From positions 1-64,000 of the forward strand of contig CALUYE010000002.1 in NCBI GenBank assembly GCA_944324945.1: 64,000 bases of DNA. The letters run 5' to 3'. The notes beneath the pieces are model-generated. The model saw only the letters and a program-made list of their open reading frames with translations. It was not told where the DNA came from and did no database searches. The stretch is from Candidatus Gastranaerophilales bacterium. Its GTDB lineage: Bacteria; Cyanobacteriota; Vampirovibrionia; Gastranaerophilales; Gastranaerophilaceae. Made by a program: the position numbers and the translations under genes. This document shows positions 8,582 through 16,438 of the stretch, piece after piece (the stretch's first letter is position 1; each line of letters opens with the position of its first letter).

Positions 8582-9775
8582 TTAAAAATGATACAATCTG
8601 TCGTTAAATTTTCTTGCCTGCTGTGTTAATTCGACATTATGCACTCTTATGTATTCAATTTCATTCTGCATTAAATAGCTTGCGGCTATTGCGGAGACAA
8701 AATCAGCGTCTTTAGGCTCTTTTGTATTTATTACATCCCGCATAAATCTTTTTCTTGAAACCCCTGCAATAATCGGGTATCCCATGGATTTAAATTCGGA
8801 TATTCTTTTTAAAAGTTCGAAATTTTGCGCTATATCTTTTGCAAAGCCAAAGCCTAAATCGATTATTATATTTTCTCTATCAAGTCCTAAAGATTCTGCA
8901 AGCTGTGCTTTTTCGTATATTTCTTTATAAATATCATCAACAATTTCACTGTAATAATTAAGAGAATCCATGGTTTTAGAATCCCCTCTTGAATGCATTA
9001 TGACAAGTTTTTTGTTGTGTTCGCGGCAGATGTTTGCAAATTCTACATTATTTAAAAAGCTTACATCATTAATAATATCCGCCCCTGCTTCAATCGATGC
9101 CTTAGCGCATCCGAGCGTCATTGTATCGACGCTTATTTCAATGTGCGGATATGTTTTTTTAAGCGCAACTACTATAGGCACAACTTTTTCAATTTCATAT
9201 ACAACAGAAACTAAATCCGCATACGGTTTTGTTGATTGCGCTCCGATATCAATGATATCTGCTCCCGAGTCAATCATATCAATTGCATGATTAATAGCTT
9301 TTTCAATTTCAACATATTCGCCTCCGTCTGAAAAAGAATTCGGGGTTAAATTTAAAATACCCATGATTTTGGGTCTTTGAGACGGTTTTAATTCGTTTTC
9401 AAGTTGTTTAAGCAATACTTTGCTTAATTTTGAAAGCGAAAAAGGCTGGTTTGATAATTTTTTAGCAACATGCTCCAATTGCGAAACAGATCCCGATAAA
9501 AGACAATCTGAAAAACTGACGGAGCAATCTATGACTCCTCGATTAACCGCGCAATCACATCCGCATGAAAGAGCTGTTTGCTTGATTATTGTTGCTTGCG
9601 ACGGTGTAACATCGAAAATTTTAAGTGATAAGAAAATGTGCTTTTTTGTCGCGTGGCTAACATAACTTTCATCAAATCCAACCGAGGCTACTTCATCTTT
9701 TATAAATTTTTTTAAAACTGTTTTTGATAAAAATTGCATTTTTTTATTTAACAAATATAATAGTGATACATACAT
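8582..9775 (-). CDS. folP: Dihydropteroate synthase with N-terminal extension
   Basis: 397 residues; ordinary FolP has about 280. It condenses p-aminobenzoate with pterin pyrophosphate in folate synthesis. The DHPS TIM-barrel begins near residue 136: IMGILNLTPNSFSDGG (pterin loop), DIIDIGAQSTKP, ISVDTMTLGCAKASIEAGADIINDV, IIIDLGFGFAKD and IIAGVSRKRFM are all present. Residues 1-130 form an extra domain with several Cys (CGCDCAVNRGVIDC), resembling the accessory region in some longer DHPS proteins. No strong ribosome site is visible; a second ATG at 9739 would remove 12 residues. The start region overlaps a promoter on the other strand. Confidence 0.92.
   Translation of the reverse strand: MYVSLLYLLNKKMQFLSKTVLKKFIKDEVASVGFDESYVSHATKKHIFLSLKIFDVTPSQATIIKQTALSCGCDCAVNRGVIDCSVSFSDCLLSGSVSQLEHVAKKLSNQPFSLSKLSKVLLKQLENELKPSQRPKIMGILNLTPNSFSDGGEYVEIEKAINHAIDMIDSGADIIDIGAQSTKPYADLVSVVYEIEKVVPIVVALKKTYPHIEISVDTMTLGCAKASIEAGADIINDVSFLNNVEFANICREHNKKLVIMHSRGDSKTMDSLNYYSEIVDDIYKEIYEKAQLAESLGLDRENIIIDLGFGFAKDIAQNFELLKRISEFKSMGYPIIAGVSRKRFMRDVINTKEPKDADFVSAIAASYLMQNEIEYIRVHNVELTQQARKFNDRLYHF
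9734..9761 (+). promoter_or_regulatory. Promoter of the L25 gene, overlapping the folP start
   Basis: TTGCAT (9734-9739), 16-base spacer, TATAAT (9756-9761). The -35 lies inside the first codons of folP on the other strand, so the two genes share a compact divergent region and may interfere with each other. Confidence 0.55.
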
Positions 9776-9815
9776 TATTAAAGATTAAGCAAAACATTAA
9801 GTCAAGGAGAATAAA

Positions 9816-10094
9816 ATGGCAAACGCTACAATTAATGCAACAAAAAGAGAAGAAGGTAAAAACCCTCGTCAAATCAGAAGTGCAGGTTTTTTACCCGGTT
9901 CAATATACGGTAAAGGAATTGAAGCTCAATCAATCCAATTAAACACCCATGAATTTGAAATGGCATATAAAAACAATAAAGATGCTCAATGGGAAGTAAA
10001 TTTTGACGGCAAAAAATTAAATGCAAAAATTCAAGAATTGCAAATTAACTACGCAACAAACGAATACTTAAACGTTGAGTTTGTTTTGGTTTAA
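9816..10094 (+). CDS. rplY: Ribosomal protein bL25, short form
   Basis: 92 residues. L25 binds 5S rRNA on the large subunit. The hallmark is near the N-terminus: PRQIRSAGFLPGSIYGKGIE, which matches the R-x-x-G-x-(I/L)-P-x-x-(I/V)-YG signature. The length matches E. coli-type L25 rather than the longer CTC form with a second domain. AAGGAG five to six bases before the ATG at 9816 fixes the start; an overlapping frame from 9724 is a shadow. Its stop codon shares the bases TTAA with the stop of the convergent gene. Confidence 0.85.
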   Translation: MANATINATKREEGKNPRQIRSAGFLPGSIYGKGIEAQSIQLNTHEFEMAYKNNKDAQWEVNFDGKKLNAKIQELQINYATNEYLNVEFVLV

Positions 10095-10408
10095 ACTGCC
10101 TCATCATCTTCATTTAAAAATGTTGCACTAAAATCGTTTTGAGAATTAAGTGAATCAATAAAGTGATTATATCTTTCAATTCTCAATTTTAACCAACCGA
10201 GCATTGTGGTTGGGCCTATAATTTTAACGACACGAACAGGAGCAAAACAGTTTCTGCTCGTGTTGTATTTTTCTTCCATAAATGTCTGACATTTACAGTT
10301 TAATTCATCGATTAAATCATACAAAGTCCTTAACCATGCACCCTGAACCGATAATTCATCTACTTTAATTTCTAATATCATATCTACCTGTCTTTCCGTG
10401 ACCTTCAA
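10091..10408 (-). CDS. Small hypothetical protein
   Basis: 105 residues, acidic, with no signal peptide or membrane segment. It starts MKVTERQVDMILEIKVDEL, has two isolated Cys in NCKCQTF and an amphipathic middle (MLGWLKLRIERYNHFIDSL). I do not recognise the family. It is convergent with rplY, the two stops sharing four bases, and its start is about 120 bases from uvrC on the other strand. The regular reading frame and its tight fit between genes favour a real gene. Confidence 0.55.
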   Translation of the reverse strand: MKVTERQVDMILEIKVDELSVQGAWLRTLYDLIDELNCKCQTFMEEKYNTSRNCFAPVRVVKIIGPTTMLGWLKLRIERYNHFIDSLNSQNDFSATFLNEDDEAV

Positions 10409-10525
10409 TACATTTTAAGCTGCTGCTTAGCTAATAAGTTCCACAAAGCAAATATTATTAACATGTTTTTGATTTTATTGTTTTAAAATCATTCAAATAT
10501 CGTATTATGGTGTTAATATAATATT

Positions 10526-12199
10526 ATGAGTTTTAAAAACGAGGATATAAAAAAACAAGTTAAATCAATGCCTAAACTGCCCGGCTGTTATCAATATTTT
10601 GATAAGAAGGGCGAACTTATTTATATCGGCAAAGCAAAAAATTTATTTAACAGAGTTAACAGCTATTTTATGGGAGATAAAAAAGATTCTCCAAAATTAC
10701 AGGTTATGGTGCCGCAGATTGAAAAAATCGAATGCATTGTTGTTAATTCTGAAATTGAAGCTTTGATTTTAGAAAATGAATTGATAAAAAAGCATAAACC
10801 AAAATACAATATTTTATTAAAAGACGATAAAAAATTCCCCTATTTTGTCCTAACAAAAGAAGATTACCCAAGAATAATAATTGCAAGAAAAGCAAATAAA
10901 AACATGCTAAAAGGTAAATATTTCGGGCCTTATACGGACGCAAGAGCAATGCATGCGACGCTTGAAGTAATAAATAAAATTTTTCCGATAAAAAAATGCA
11001 AAACACCAAAATATAAATCCCGTCCTTGTTTATATTACGATATCGGTCAATGCTGCGCGCCTTGTCAAAATAAAATAACCAAAGAAGAATACGCGCAGAT
11101 TATGAAAAACGTTGAACTTTTTTTATCGGGGAAAAGAAAAGAGCTTTTAAAAATTTTAAAAAAACAAATGGATAAAGCATCATCTTCTCTTGAATTTGAA
11201 AAAGCGCTTTTATACAGAAATTCAATTAGCGACATTGAAAAAACCCTTGAAAAACAAAATGTTGTCTTTAATTCAACAAGTTCAAATTATGATTATGTTG
11301 CAATTGCATCGTCTTCGAATTTAATTTGTATGAGTATTTTAATTGTGCGCCAAGGAAGGCTTATTAATAAAAAAGACTTTTCTTTTTTGCAAAATTTAAC
11401 CGATGAGTCAAATTTTTCTGAAATTATCGAAAATGCGCTTCGCGAATATTATATAATGCTTGATGATAATGAGCTTCCGCAAAAAATAATTTTAGCCGAT
11501 TTATTTGATGAAATTGAAGTTTATCAAAAATGGCTTTCTTTGAGATTATCGAAAGAAGTAAAAATCATAAAAGCAAAAACAAATAAAGATAAAGAACTTT
11601 TGGAACTTGCGCTTAAAAATGCAAAATACAACCTTGAACAACTGAAATTAAAAGAATTATCAAAAATTCAAAACGATTACAATGATGTCGGGTGTTATAT
11701 TCAGGAAAAATTGAATTTAAATAAATTCCCCCACACAATTGAATGCTATGATATATCGCATATTCAAGGCACAAACACCGTTGCATCGGGTGTTTATTTT
11801 GAAAACGGACAGCCTAAAAAATCAATGTATCGAAGATATAAATTAAAAACAATCCAAAAAGGCGAAGTGGATGATTTTAAATCTTTAAGAGAAATTCTAT
11901 CAAGAAGATTTAAAAGAATTAAAGAAGGTAAAATTTCTCCTCCGGATTTAATAATAATTGATGGCGGAAAAGGTCAATTATCAAGTGTTATACAGATTAT
12001 GGACGAATTTGATTTAAAATTAAATATTGTTTCTTTAGCAAAAAGAGAAGAAGAAGTTTTTCTTCCTCATAAATCTTCCCCTGTAATTTTTCCTCTAAAT
12101 TCTCCCGCTCTTCATCTTTTTCAAAGAATAAGAGATGAAGCCCACAGGTTTGCAATAACTTTTCATAGGGAATTGAGAAGTAAAAATATGCTGAAATAA
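10526..12199 (+). CDS. uvrC: Excinuclease ABC subunit C, lacking the C-terminal HhH domain
   Basis: 557 residues; typical UvrC has about 600. UvrC makes both incisions in nucleotide excision repair. Present are the GIY-YIG nuclease (GCYQYFDKKGELIYIGKAKN, residues 14-37), the Cys cluster (RPCLYYDIGQCCAPCQNKI), the UvrB-binding UVR region, and the RNase H-like nuclease (ECYDISHIQGTNTVASGVYF, LIIIDGGKGQLS, FQRIRDEAHRFAITFHREL). The protein stops right after RSKNMLK, where other UvrC proteins go on into a tandem helix-hairpin-helix; no HhH code is seen in other frames downstream. A TTGATT/TATTAT pair at 10479-10508 may be the promoter; no clear ribosome site. Confidence 0.93.
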   Translation: MSFKNEDIKKQVKSMPKLPGCYQYFDKKGELIYIGKAKNLFNRVNSYFMGDKKDSPKLQVMVPQIEKIECIVVNSEIEALILENELIKKHKPKYNILLKDDKKFPYFVLTKEDYPRIIIARKANKNMLKGKYFGPYTDARAMHATLEVINKIFPIKKCKTPKYKSRPCLYYDIGQCCAPCQNKITKEEYAQIMKNVELFLSGKRKELLKILKKQMDKASSSLEFEKALLYRNSISDIEKTLEKQNVVFNSTSSNYDYVAIASSSNLICMSILIVRQGRLINKKDFSFLQNLTDESNFSEIIENALREYYIMLDDNELPQKIILADLFDEIEVYQKWLSLRLSKEVKIIKAKTNKDKELLELALKNAKYNLEQLKLKELSKIQNDYNDVGCYIQEKLNLNKFPHTIECYDISHIQGTNTVASGVYFENGQPKKSMYRRYKLKTIQKGEVDDFKSLREILSRRFKRIKEGKISPPDLIIIDGGKGQLSSVIQIMDEFDLKLNIVSLAKREEEVFLPHKSSPVIFPLNSPALHLFQRIRDEAHRFAITFHRELRSKNMLK

Positions 12200-12243
12200 T
12201 TATTTAAGAATCAAAACTACCTTTTTTGCACTTAACTATAATA

Positions 12244-12271
12244 TTGACATTATTTCTTTATTTAATAAAAT
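12244..12271 (+). promoter_or_regulatory. Promoter of tRNA-Cys
   Basis: TTGACA (12244-12249), 16-base spacer, TAAAAT (12266-12271), ending 20 bases before the mature tRNA 5' end. Confidence 0.6.
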
Positions 12272-12291
12272 TGATAATAACGATTCCTTAA

Positions 12292-12362
12292 GGCGACATG
12301 GCCAAGTGGTAAGGCAGGAGCCTGCAAAGCTCTTACCCCCGGTTCGAATCCGGGTGTCGCCT
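12292..12362 (+). tRNA. tRNA-Cys (anticodon GCA)
   Basis: 71 bases folding as a cloverleaf: acceptor GGCGACA with TGTCGCC, discriminator T, anticodon loop CTGCAAA giving GCA, T loop TTCGAAT in a CCGG/CCGG stem. The CCA end is not encoded (TTTT follows), so it must be added by nucleotidyltransferase. The following T run at the end may help stop transcription. Confidence 0.95.
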
Positions 12363-12363
12363 T

Positions 12364-12963
12364 TTAAATTTTAGGGGAGAATTGGTATAATATTTTTTTA
12401 TCAATATTTTTGTTATTATTTATATTTATATAAAATAAATCGGTATTTTCGTATTTTTTCAATTTTTTAGCTAAGTTGGATTTTGTATATACTTCGGCTA
12501 AGCCCTTTTTTAAAATTTCTTTTTCGTAATTTTTACAATTTTTTCCTTTTGAATTGCAATCGTAATAAATTGAAACCAGGGGGCGGTTGTATTTATCTGT
12601 TTTTTCCAAAGCTGAATATTTTACTTTTACGTATTTATCCAAAAGTTCTTCTTTTGCAAATAAATAACCTAAATATCCTAAAATCAGGCAATCTTGTTTT
12701 TGAAGGTTGTATTTTTTGGCTTGAAAGTATATTTTATCGTTTATTTTGTTTTCAAAACAATCAATCCCGTTGATTCTCACCCGTTCGTTTTTGTTCGGGA
12801 AATTGTTATAATTAAAATCAATATAAACCGTATCCCCATCAACGATTTTAATTACCTTATAATATTGCGCATCTTTTGATTTTGCGGGCAATATTATAAA
12901 CAATATCAAAATTAAAAAAAGAATTATTTTACCATACAACTTTTTCAACAACTTCAATTTCAT
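12364..12963 (-). CDS. Staphylococcal-nuclease-like (SNase) protein, membrane-anchored or secreted
   Basis: About 199 residues from the ATG at 12963; a longer frame to 13002 would overlap the upstream gene further. A Lys-rich start and a strong hydrophobic segment (ILFLILILFIILP) form a signal or anchor, then the SNase OB-fold: VIKIVDGDTVYIDF, RVRINGIDCFE, LDKYVKVKYSALEKTDKYNRPLVSI. The D-G-D-T, the Arg of RVRINGI and the D-K-Y-N-R-P motif are the catalytic and calcium-site positions of thermonuclease. Cys residues are more common than in the family (NSKGKNCKNYE). Its start overlaps the VOC gene by about 35 bases. Likely extracytoplasmic nuclease for DNA breakdown. Confidence 0.8.
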   Translation of the reverse strand: MKLKLLKKLYGKIILFLILILFIILPAKSKDAQYYKVIKIVDGDTVYIDFNYNNFPNKNERVRINGIDCFENKINDKIYFQAKKYNLQKQDCLILGYLGYLFAKEELLDKYVKVKYSALEKTDKYNRPLVSIYYDCNSKGKNCKNYEKEILKKGLAEVYTKSNLAKKLKKYENTDLFYININNNKNIDKKILYQFSPKI

Positions 12964-13297
12964 ATCCGTCATTATCATATAAAAATGCAACATTTGAGCC
13001 ATGACCCGTTATATCAAAAGGCTCTTTTGAAAATTTATAACCGAGATTATTAATTTTTTTTGAAAATTCATCCATTGATTTAACACTAAATCCTAAATGC
13101 ATGGGTTTGTTAAAATTTAAATTTTCATTTGTTTCCATAAGCTCTAATTGAAGCGAATTATCGCTGTTTGATAAAAACCATAATCTTGTATTTTCAATTG
13201 ATTTTTGAACAACAATTTTCATATCCATAACATCACGGTAAAACCCGGCTGCCTTATCAAGGTTATTTGTTTTTATCATCACATGATTAAAATTCAT
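12929..13297 (-). CDS. VOC / glyoxalase-fold metalloprotein (lactoylglutathione-lyase-like)
   Basis: 122 residues, the size of a single GloA-type subunit. Two beta-alpha-beta-beta-beta modules are visible: FNHVMIKTNNLDKAAGFYRDVMDMKI with the first His ligand, LQLELMETN with a Glu ligand, MHLGFSVKSMDEFSKKINNLGY with the second His, and GSNVAFLYDNDGYEIEVVE with the last Glu. That H/E/H/E set is the metal site of glyoxalase I. Substrate is not certain since VOC proteins vary. It shares an operon with the nuclease gene downstream, which begins inside it. Confidence 0.8.
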   Translation of the reverse strand: MNFNHVMIKTNNLDKAAGFYRDVMDMKIVVQKSIENTRLWFLSNSDNSLQLELMETNENLNFNKPMHLGFSVKSMDEFSKKINNLGYKFSKEPFDITGHGSNVAFLYDNDGYEIEVVEKVVW

Positions 13298-13335
13298 AAT
13301 TTATCTCCTTATTTTTATTTAAAATAACATAAACA

Positions 13336-13344
13336 TGGTATAAT
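13336..13344 (+). promoter_or_regulatory. Extended -10 promoter of the epimerase gene
   Basis: TGG directly before TATAAT (13339-13344), 25 bases ahead of the ATG at 13369, with GCGAGG as ribosome site between. No good -35. Confidence 0.5.
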
Positions 13345-13368
13345 TTTATAAAATAGCGAGGTTTTTAA

Positions 13369-14340
13369 ATGAATATTTTAATAACAGGGGCTGCGGGGTT
13401 TATTGGGTCTAATCTTGCCGACAGATTGCTTTTTGAAGGTAATACCGTCTATGCGCTTGATAATTTTTGTGATTATTATCCCGTTTATTTAAAAAGACAA
13501 AATGTTGAAAACAATTTAAATAATCCTAACTATAAGCTTTTTGAAGGGGATGTTTTAGATAATTCTTTTTTGGATTATGTTTTTCAAAATCCGATAGATT
13601 GCGTTATTCATCTTGCAGGACAGGGAGGCGTGAGACCTTCAATTGAAAAGCCGATTAATTATATTGAAGAAAATGTAATTGCAAGCGTTAATATTTTAGA
13701 TAAAATGAAAAAATATAACGTAAAAAAAATTGTTTTTGCGTCATCCTCTTCAGTTTACGGAAATTGCAATGAAGAAAAATTCAGTGAGGATTTTAAAATT
13801 TCAAAACCGGTCTCGCCTTATGCGGCAACAAAAATTTCAAGCGAATTATTTTTATACACTTATTCATATTTATACAACATTAATGCCATAGCTTTAAGAT
13901 TTTTTACTGTTTTTGGCCCGCGTCAAAGGCCTGATTTAGCGATTAGGAAATTTATTGATTTAATTGAAGACAATAAACCGATTCCTTTATATGGCGACGG
14001 CACAACATGTCGTGATTATACATATATTGATGATATTATTGATGGAATTAAAAGAGCGATTAATTATAATATTGATGGTTTTGAAGTTTTTAATCTGGGG
14101 GCGGGAAGTCCTGTTTCTTTAAGACAAATGGTTCAAACAATTGAAAAAGTTTTGAATAAAAAAGCAAAAATCGAATACCTGCCTATGCAAGAAGGTGATG
14201 TTTTAAGAACTTCCTGTGATATTTCAAAAGCGAGGGATTTGTTGGGTTACAATCCTAAAATAAATTTTGAAGACGGTATTAAAAAATATATAAAATGGAA
14301 AAATGAAAATAACTTAACTAAAAAAGCCCTTCAATCCTGA
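13369..14340 (+). CDS. NAD-dependent nucleotide-sugar epimerase (UDP-glucuronate 4-epimerase-like)
   Basis: 323 residues, extended short-chain dehydrogenase fold. ILITGAAGFIGSNLADRL is the NAD-binding GxxGxxG; ASSSSVYGN and SPYAATKIS carry the catalytic Ser, Tyr and Lys; FFTVFGPRQRPDLAIRKF and GDGTTCRDYTYIDD are the sugar-nucleotide site signatures. The N-terminal DNFCDYYPVYLKRQNVE resembles the UDP-glucuronate epimerase branch more than GalE. It would supply sugar nucleotides for envelope glycans such as those made by the operon at 54-59 kb. Ribosome site GCGAGG. The stop codon lies within a terminator hairpin. Confidence 0.88.
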   Translation: MNILITGAAGFIGSNLADRLLFEGNTVYALDNFCDYYPVYLKRQNVENNLNNPNYKLFEGDVLDNSFLDYVFQNPIDCVIHLAGQGGVRPSIEKPINYIEENVIASVNILDKMKKYNVKKIVFASSSSVYGNCNEEKFSEDFKISKPVSPYAATKISSELFLYTYSYLYNINAIALRFFTVFGPRQRPDLAIRKFIDLIEDNKPIPLYGDGTTCRDYTYIDDIIDGIKRAINYNIDGFEVFNLGAGSPVSLRQMVQTIEKVLNKKAKIEYLPMQEGDVLRTSCDISKARDLLGYNPKINFEDGIKKYIKWKNENNLTKKALQS

Positions 14341-14349
14341 AGGGCTTTT
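14322..14349. terminator. Bidirectional intrinsic terminator
   Basis: AAAAGCCCTTCA (14322-14333), loop ATCC, TGAAGGGCTTTT (14338-14349): a perfect 12-bp stem that ends in A/T tracts on both strands. It overlaps the epimerase stop and sits just past the stop of the convergent stomatin gene, serving both. Confidence 0.9.
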
Positions 14350-14353
14350 AAGT

Positions 14354-15325
14354 CTATTCTTTTGTTAACATTTGTTTTATGCCGTCAATTGAAGATAAAA
14401 TCCCTGTTGCTTCATAAGGCATATAAACAACTTTGTTGTTTTGACCTCTGCTTATATCCTGCAAGGATTCAAGATATTTCATAGCGATTAAATATTTATC
14501 GGGCTGTCCTTTGTTTTCAAATGCTTCCGTTATTCTTCTGATCGCTTCTTTTTCCGCATCTGCTTCAATTAATCTTGCTTTTGCAGCACCTTCCGCTTTT
14601 AGAATTTCCGCTTGTTTTGTACCTTCCGCTTTGTTGATAGCTGCTTCTTTTTCGCCTTCTGCTTTTAAGATTGCCGATTTTTTCAAGCCTTCGGCTTCTA
14701 AAATTGCTGCCCTTCTGTCGCGTTCTGCTTTCATTTGTTTTTCCATAGCGCTTTGAATATCAACGGGAGGTATAATGTCTTGAAGTTCAACCCTGTTTAC
14801 TTTAACACCCCATTTGTTTGTTGCTTCGTCTAAAATTGAGCGCAGTTCAACATTTATTTTATCTCTTGAAACCAAGGTTTCATCTAAATCAAGCTGTCCG
14901 ACAAGGTTTCTTAAAGTTGTTTGAGTAAGCTTTTCAATTGCTTCAGGTAAGTTTTGGATTTCATAAACCGCTGATTTAGGATCAACAATTTGAAAATATA
15001 ATAAAGCATTAATTGAAATTGAAACATTGTCTTTTGTGATGACGGTTTGGCGGGGAAAATCATAGACTGATTCTCTTAAGTCTATTTTTGTTCTTTCTTT
15101 GATGTATGAATAAGTATTACCGTCGATTCCTTTTTGTGTAATTTTCCAGGCAACGCCTCTTGGGGCTTCTATAATCGGGAAGATAAAATTAAGCCCCGAT
15201 TCAAGAGTTCTTGAATATTTACCTAAGTTTTCAATTATTACAACTTCTGCCTGTTGTACTATTACAACGCCTTTTGCAACAAAAATAATTGCTAAAACTA
15301 TAAGTAAAATTAAAAATATTTCCAT
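14354..15325 (-). CDS. SPFH/stomatin-family membrane protein (QmcA-like)
   Basis: 323 residues. One N-terminal membrane segment (FLILLIVLAIIFVAKGVVIV), then the SPFH domain (VVIIENLGKYSRTLESGLNF to VNRVELQDIIPPVDIQSAM), then a long coiled coil of repeated 'AILKAEGEKEAAINKAEG' units and a C-terminal helix. Such proteins form cage-like oligomers on membrane microdomains and often control membrane proteases. It lies 28 bases after a NfeD-like gene and is transcribed with it, the classic NfeD-stomatin pair. Confidence 0.9.
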   Translation of the reverse strand: MEIFLILLIVLAIIFVAKGVVIVQQAEVVIIENLGKYSRTLESGLNFIFPIIEAPRGVAWKITQKGIDGNTYSYIKERTKIDLRESVYDFPRQTVITKDNVSISINALLYFQIVDPKSAVYEIQNLPEAIEKLTQTTLRNLVGQLDLDETLVSRDKINVELRSILDEATNKWGVKVNRVELQDIIPPVDIQSAMEKQMKAERDRRAAILEAEGLKKSAILKAEGEKEAAINKAEGTKQAEILKAEGAAKARLIEADAEKEAIRRITEAFENKGQPDKYLIAMKYLESLQDISRGQNNKVVYMPYEATGILSSIDGIKQMLTKE

Positions 15326-15353
15326 TTTTCCTCCTCAATAAGCTGCGCAAAAA

Positions 15354-15773
15354 TTAATTCTCGTGTTTTTTAACTTTCATAATAAGGCTGTCATATCCGA
15401 TTATTTCAGCATTTTGTCCTGCTTCAATAACTTCATCGCTCCTTGCTTGCCATCTTTCATCATAAATTGATATAACACCGTTTTCGCTGTCAATTTTTTC
15501 GATTACTTTTGCAATTTTACCTATGTATTTAGCTTCCATGCCTGTTTTTTCTTTATTTTCTTTTCTCATTTTAATAAAAAACGGCCTTATTAAATACAAA
15601 AGCGCAATTGATAAAAGCGCAAAAGTGATTATTAATACAGGGATATTTTTTATATAAACCGATAAAATTGCGCAAACAAAACAAGAAAGCGCAAAGTTAA
15701 TAAAAAATAATGCGGGAGTAAACATCTCCAAAATTAAGAATATTATGCCTATTCCAAGAATTATTTCCCACAT
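15354..15773 (-). CDS. NfeD-like membrane protein
   Basis: 139 residues, short NfeD form without the N-terminal protease. Three or four membrane segments fill residues 1-75 (IILGIGIIFLILEMFTPAL, VCAILSVYIKNIPVLIITFALLSIALLYLI), followed by a small OB-fold (EAKYIGKIAKVIEKIDSENGVISIYDERWQARSDEVIEAGQNAEIIGYD). The OB-fold is the mark of NfeD/YbbJ. It starts the two-gene operon with the stomatin gene and is its expected partner. Confidence 0.88.
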   Translation of the reverse strand: MWEIILGIGIIFLILEMFTPALFFINFALSCFVCAILSVYIKNIPVLIITFALLSIALLYLIRPFFIKMRKENKEKTGMEAKYIGKIAKVIEKIDSENGVISIYDERWQARSDEVIEAGQNAEIIGYDSLIMKVKKHEN

Positions 15774-15824
15774 AGTATTTTGAGTTTAGCAAATTTTTTA
15801 AAATTTTGCAATAAACAAATTGTA

Positions 15825-16367
15825 TTATTCTATAATGTGTTCATCTATTTCTTTTGCAATTTCCTGTGTTGCAAGAAGGCAAAGCCCGTTTATAATTTGG
15901 GTTCCTATATCTTCGGAATTTCCGTATTCGTTGTATGTTGTATAGCTTGTCGGCATAATTCCTTCAAATTCCATCTTGCTTTGTATTATGCCATCAGGCG
16001 TGTAGCTGTATATAATTTCCTCATCATTGTCTGAATTTTCATCTATATACAGTTTGTATTCGTTATTGTATTTTTTTAAAGAAAGTTCAAAATTTCCGTC
16101 GTTATTTGCATCATATTCAAAACTTTTAAGTTTTCCTTCAGAAAGCATGGTTTCATAATCAACTCCCGTAAAGAACTTTCGATATTCTTCCAAGTCAACG
16201 GCATCTATTACAACGCTTGAATTTTCTCCTGTCGGATATTTTAATTCGTTTGTAAATATACTTTGAATTTCTTTTTTGAAAGGATCAGCGTATCTGCTTT
16301 TTGAAAATGCTTCTTTAAGATAACTGTTGTTAACTAATAAACTCGTGCTTTTTACTTCTTCGCTCAT
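15825..16367 (-). CDS. Hypothetical protein with a Ca-binding-like D-x-N-x-D-G loop
   Basis: 180 residues, acidic, no signal peptide. The middle reads YDANNDGNFELSLKKYNNEYKL then YIDENSDNDEEIIYSYTPDG, two loops like those of calcium-binding or RHS-type beta repeats. The C-terminus (GTQIINGLCLLATQEIAKEIDE) is helical. I do not recognise the family. It is preceded by a GGGGA ribosome site and stands between mutS2 and the NfeD operon on the same strand. Confidence 0.6.
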   Translation of the reverse strand: MSEEVKSTSLLVNNSYLKEAFSKSRYADPFKKEIQSIFTNELKYPTGENSSVVIDAVDLEEYRKFFTGVDYETMLSEGKLKSFEYDANNDGNFELSLKKYNNEYKLYIDENSDNDEEIIYSYTPDGIIQSKMEFEGIMPTSYTTYNEYGNSEDIGTQIINGLCLLATQEIAKEIDEHIIE

Positions 16368-16438
16368 ATTTTCCCCGCTTTATATATTTTATGTATATAT
16401 AAAGTATATTTAGCAAAAAAAATTGCGCGTATTTTTAA

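Noticed and set aside
12964-13002. Longer N-terminus for the SNase-like protein
   Set aside because: It would place MAQMLHFYMIMTD before a good signal-anchor start and lie deeper in the VOC gene; the start at 12963 gives a normal signal sequence.
15780-16034. Rightward 84-residue frame between the NfeD gene and its neighbour
   Set aside because: It runs opposite to the 180-residue hypothetical, is Phe/Cys-rich like other antisense shadows in this A+T-rich DNA, and has no ribosome site.
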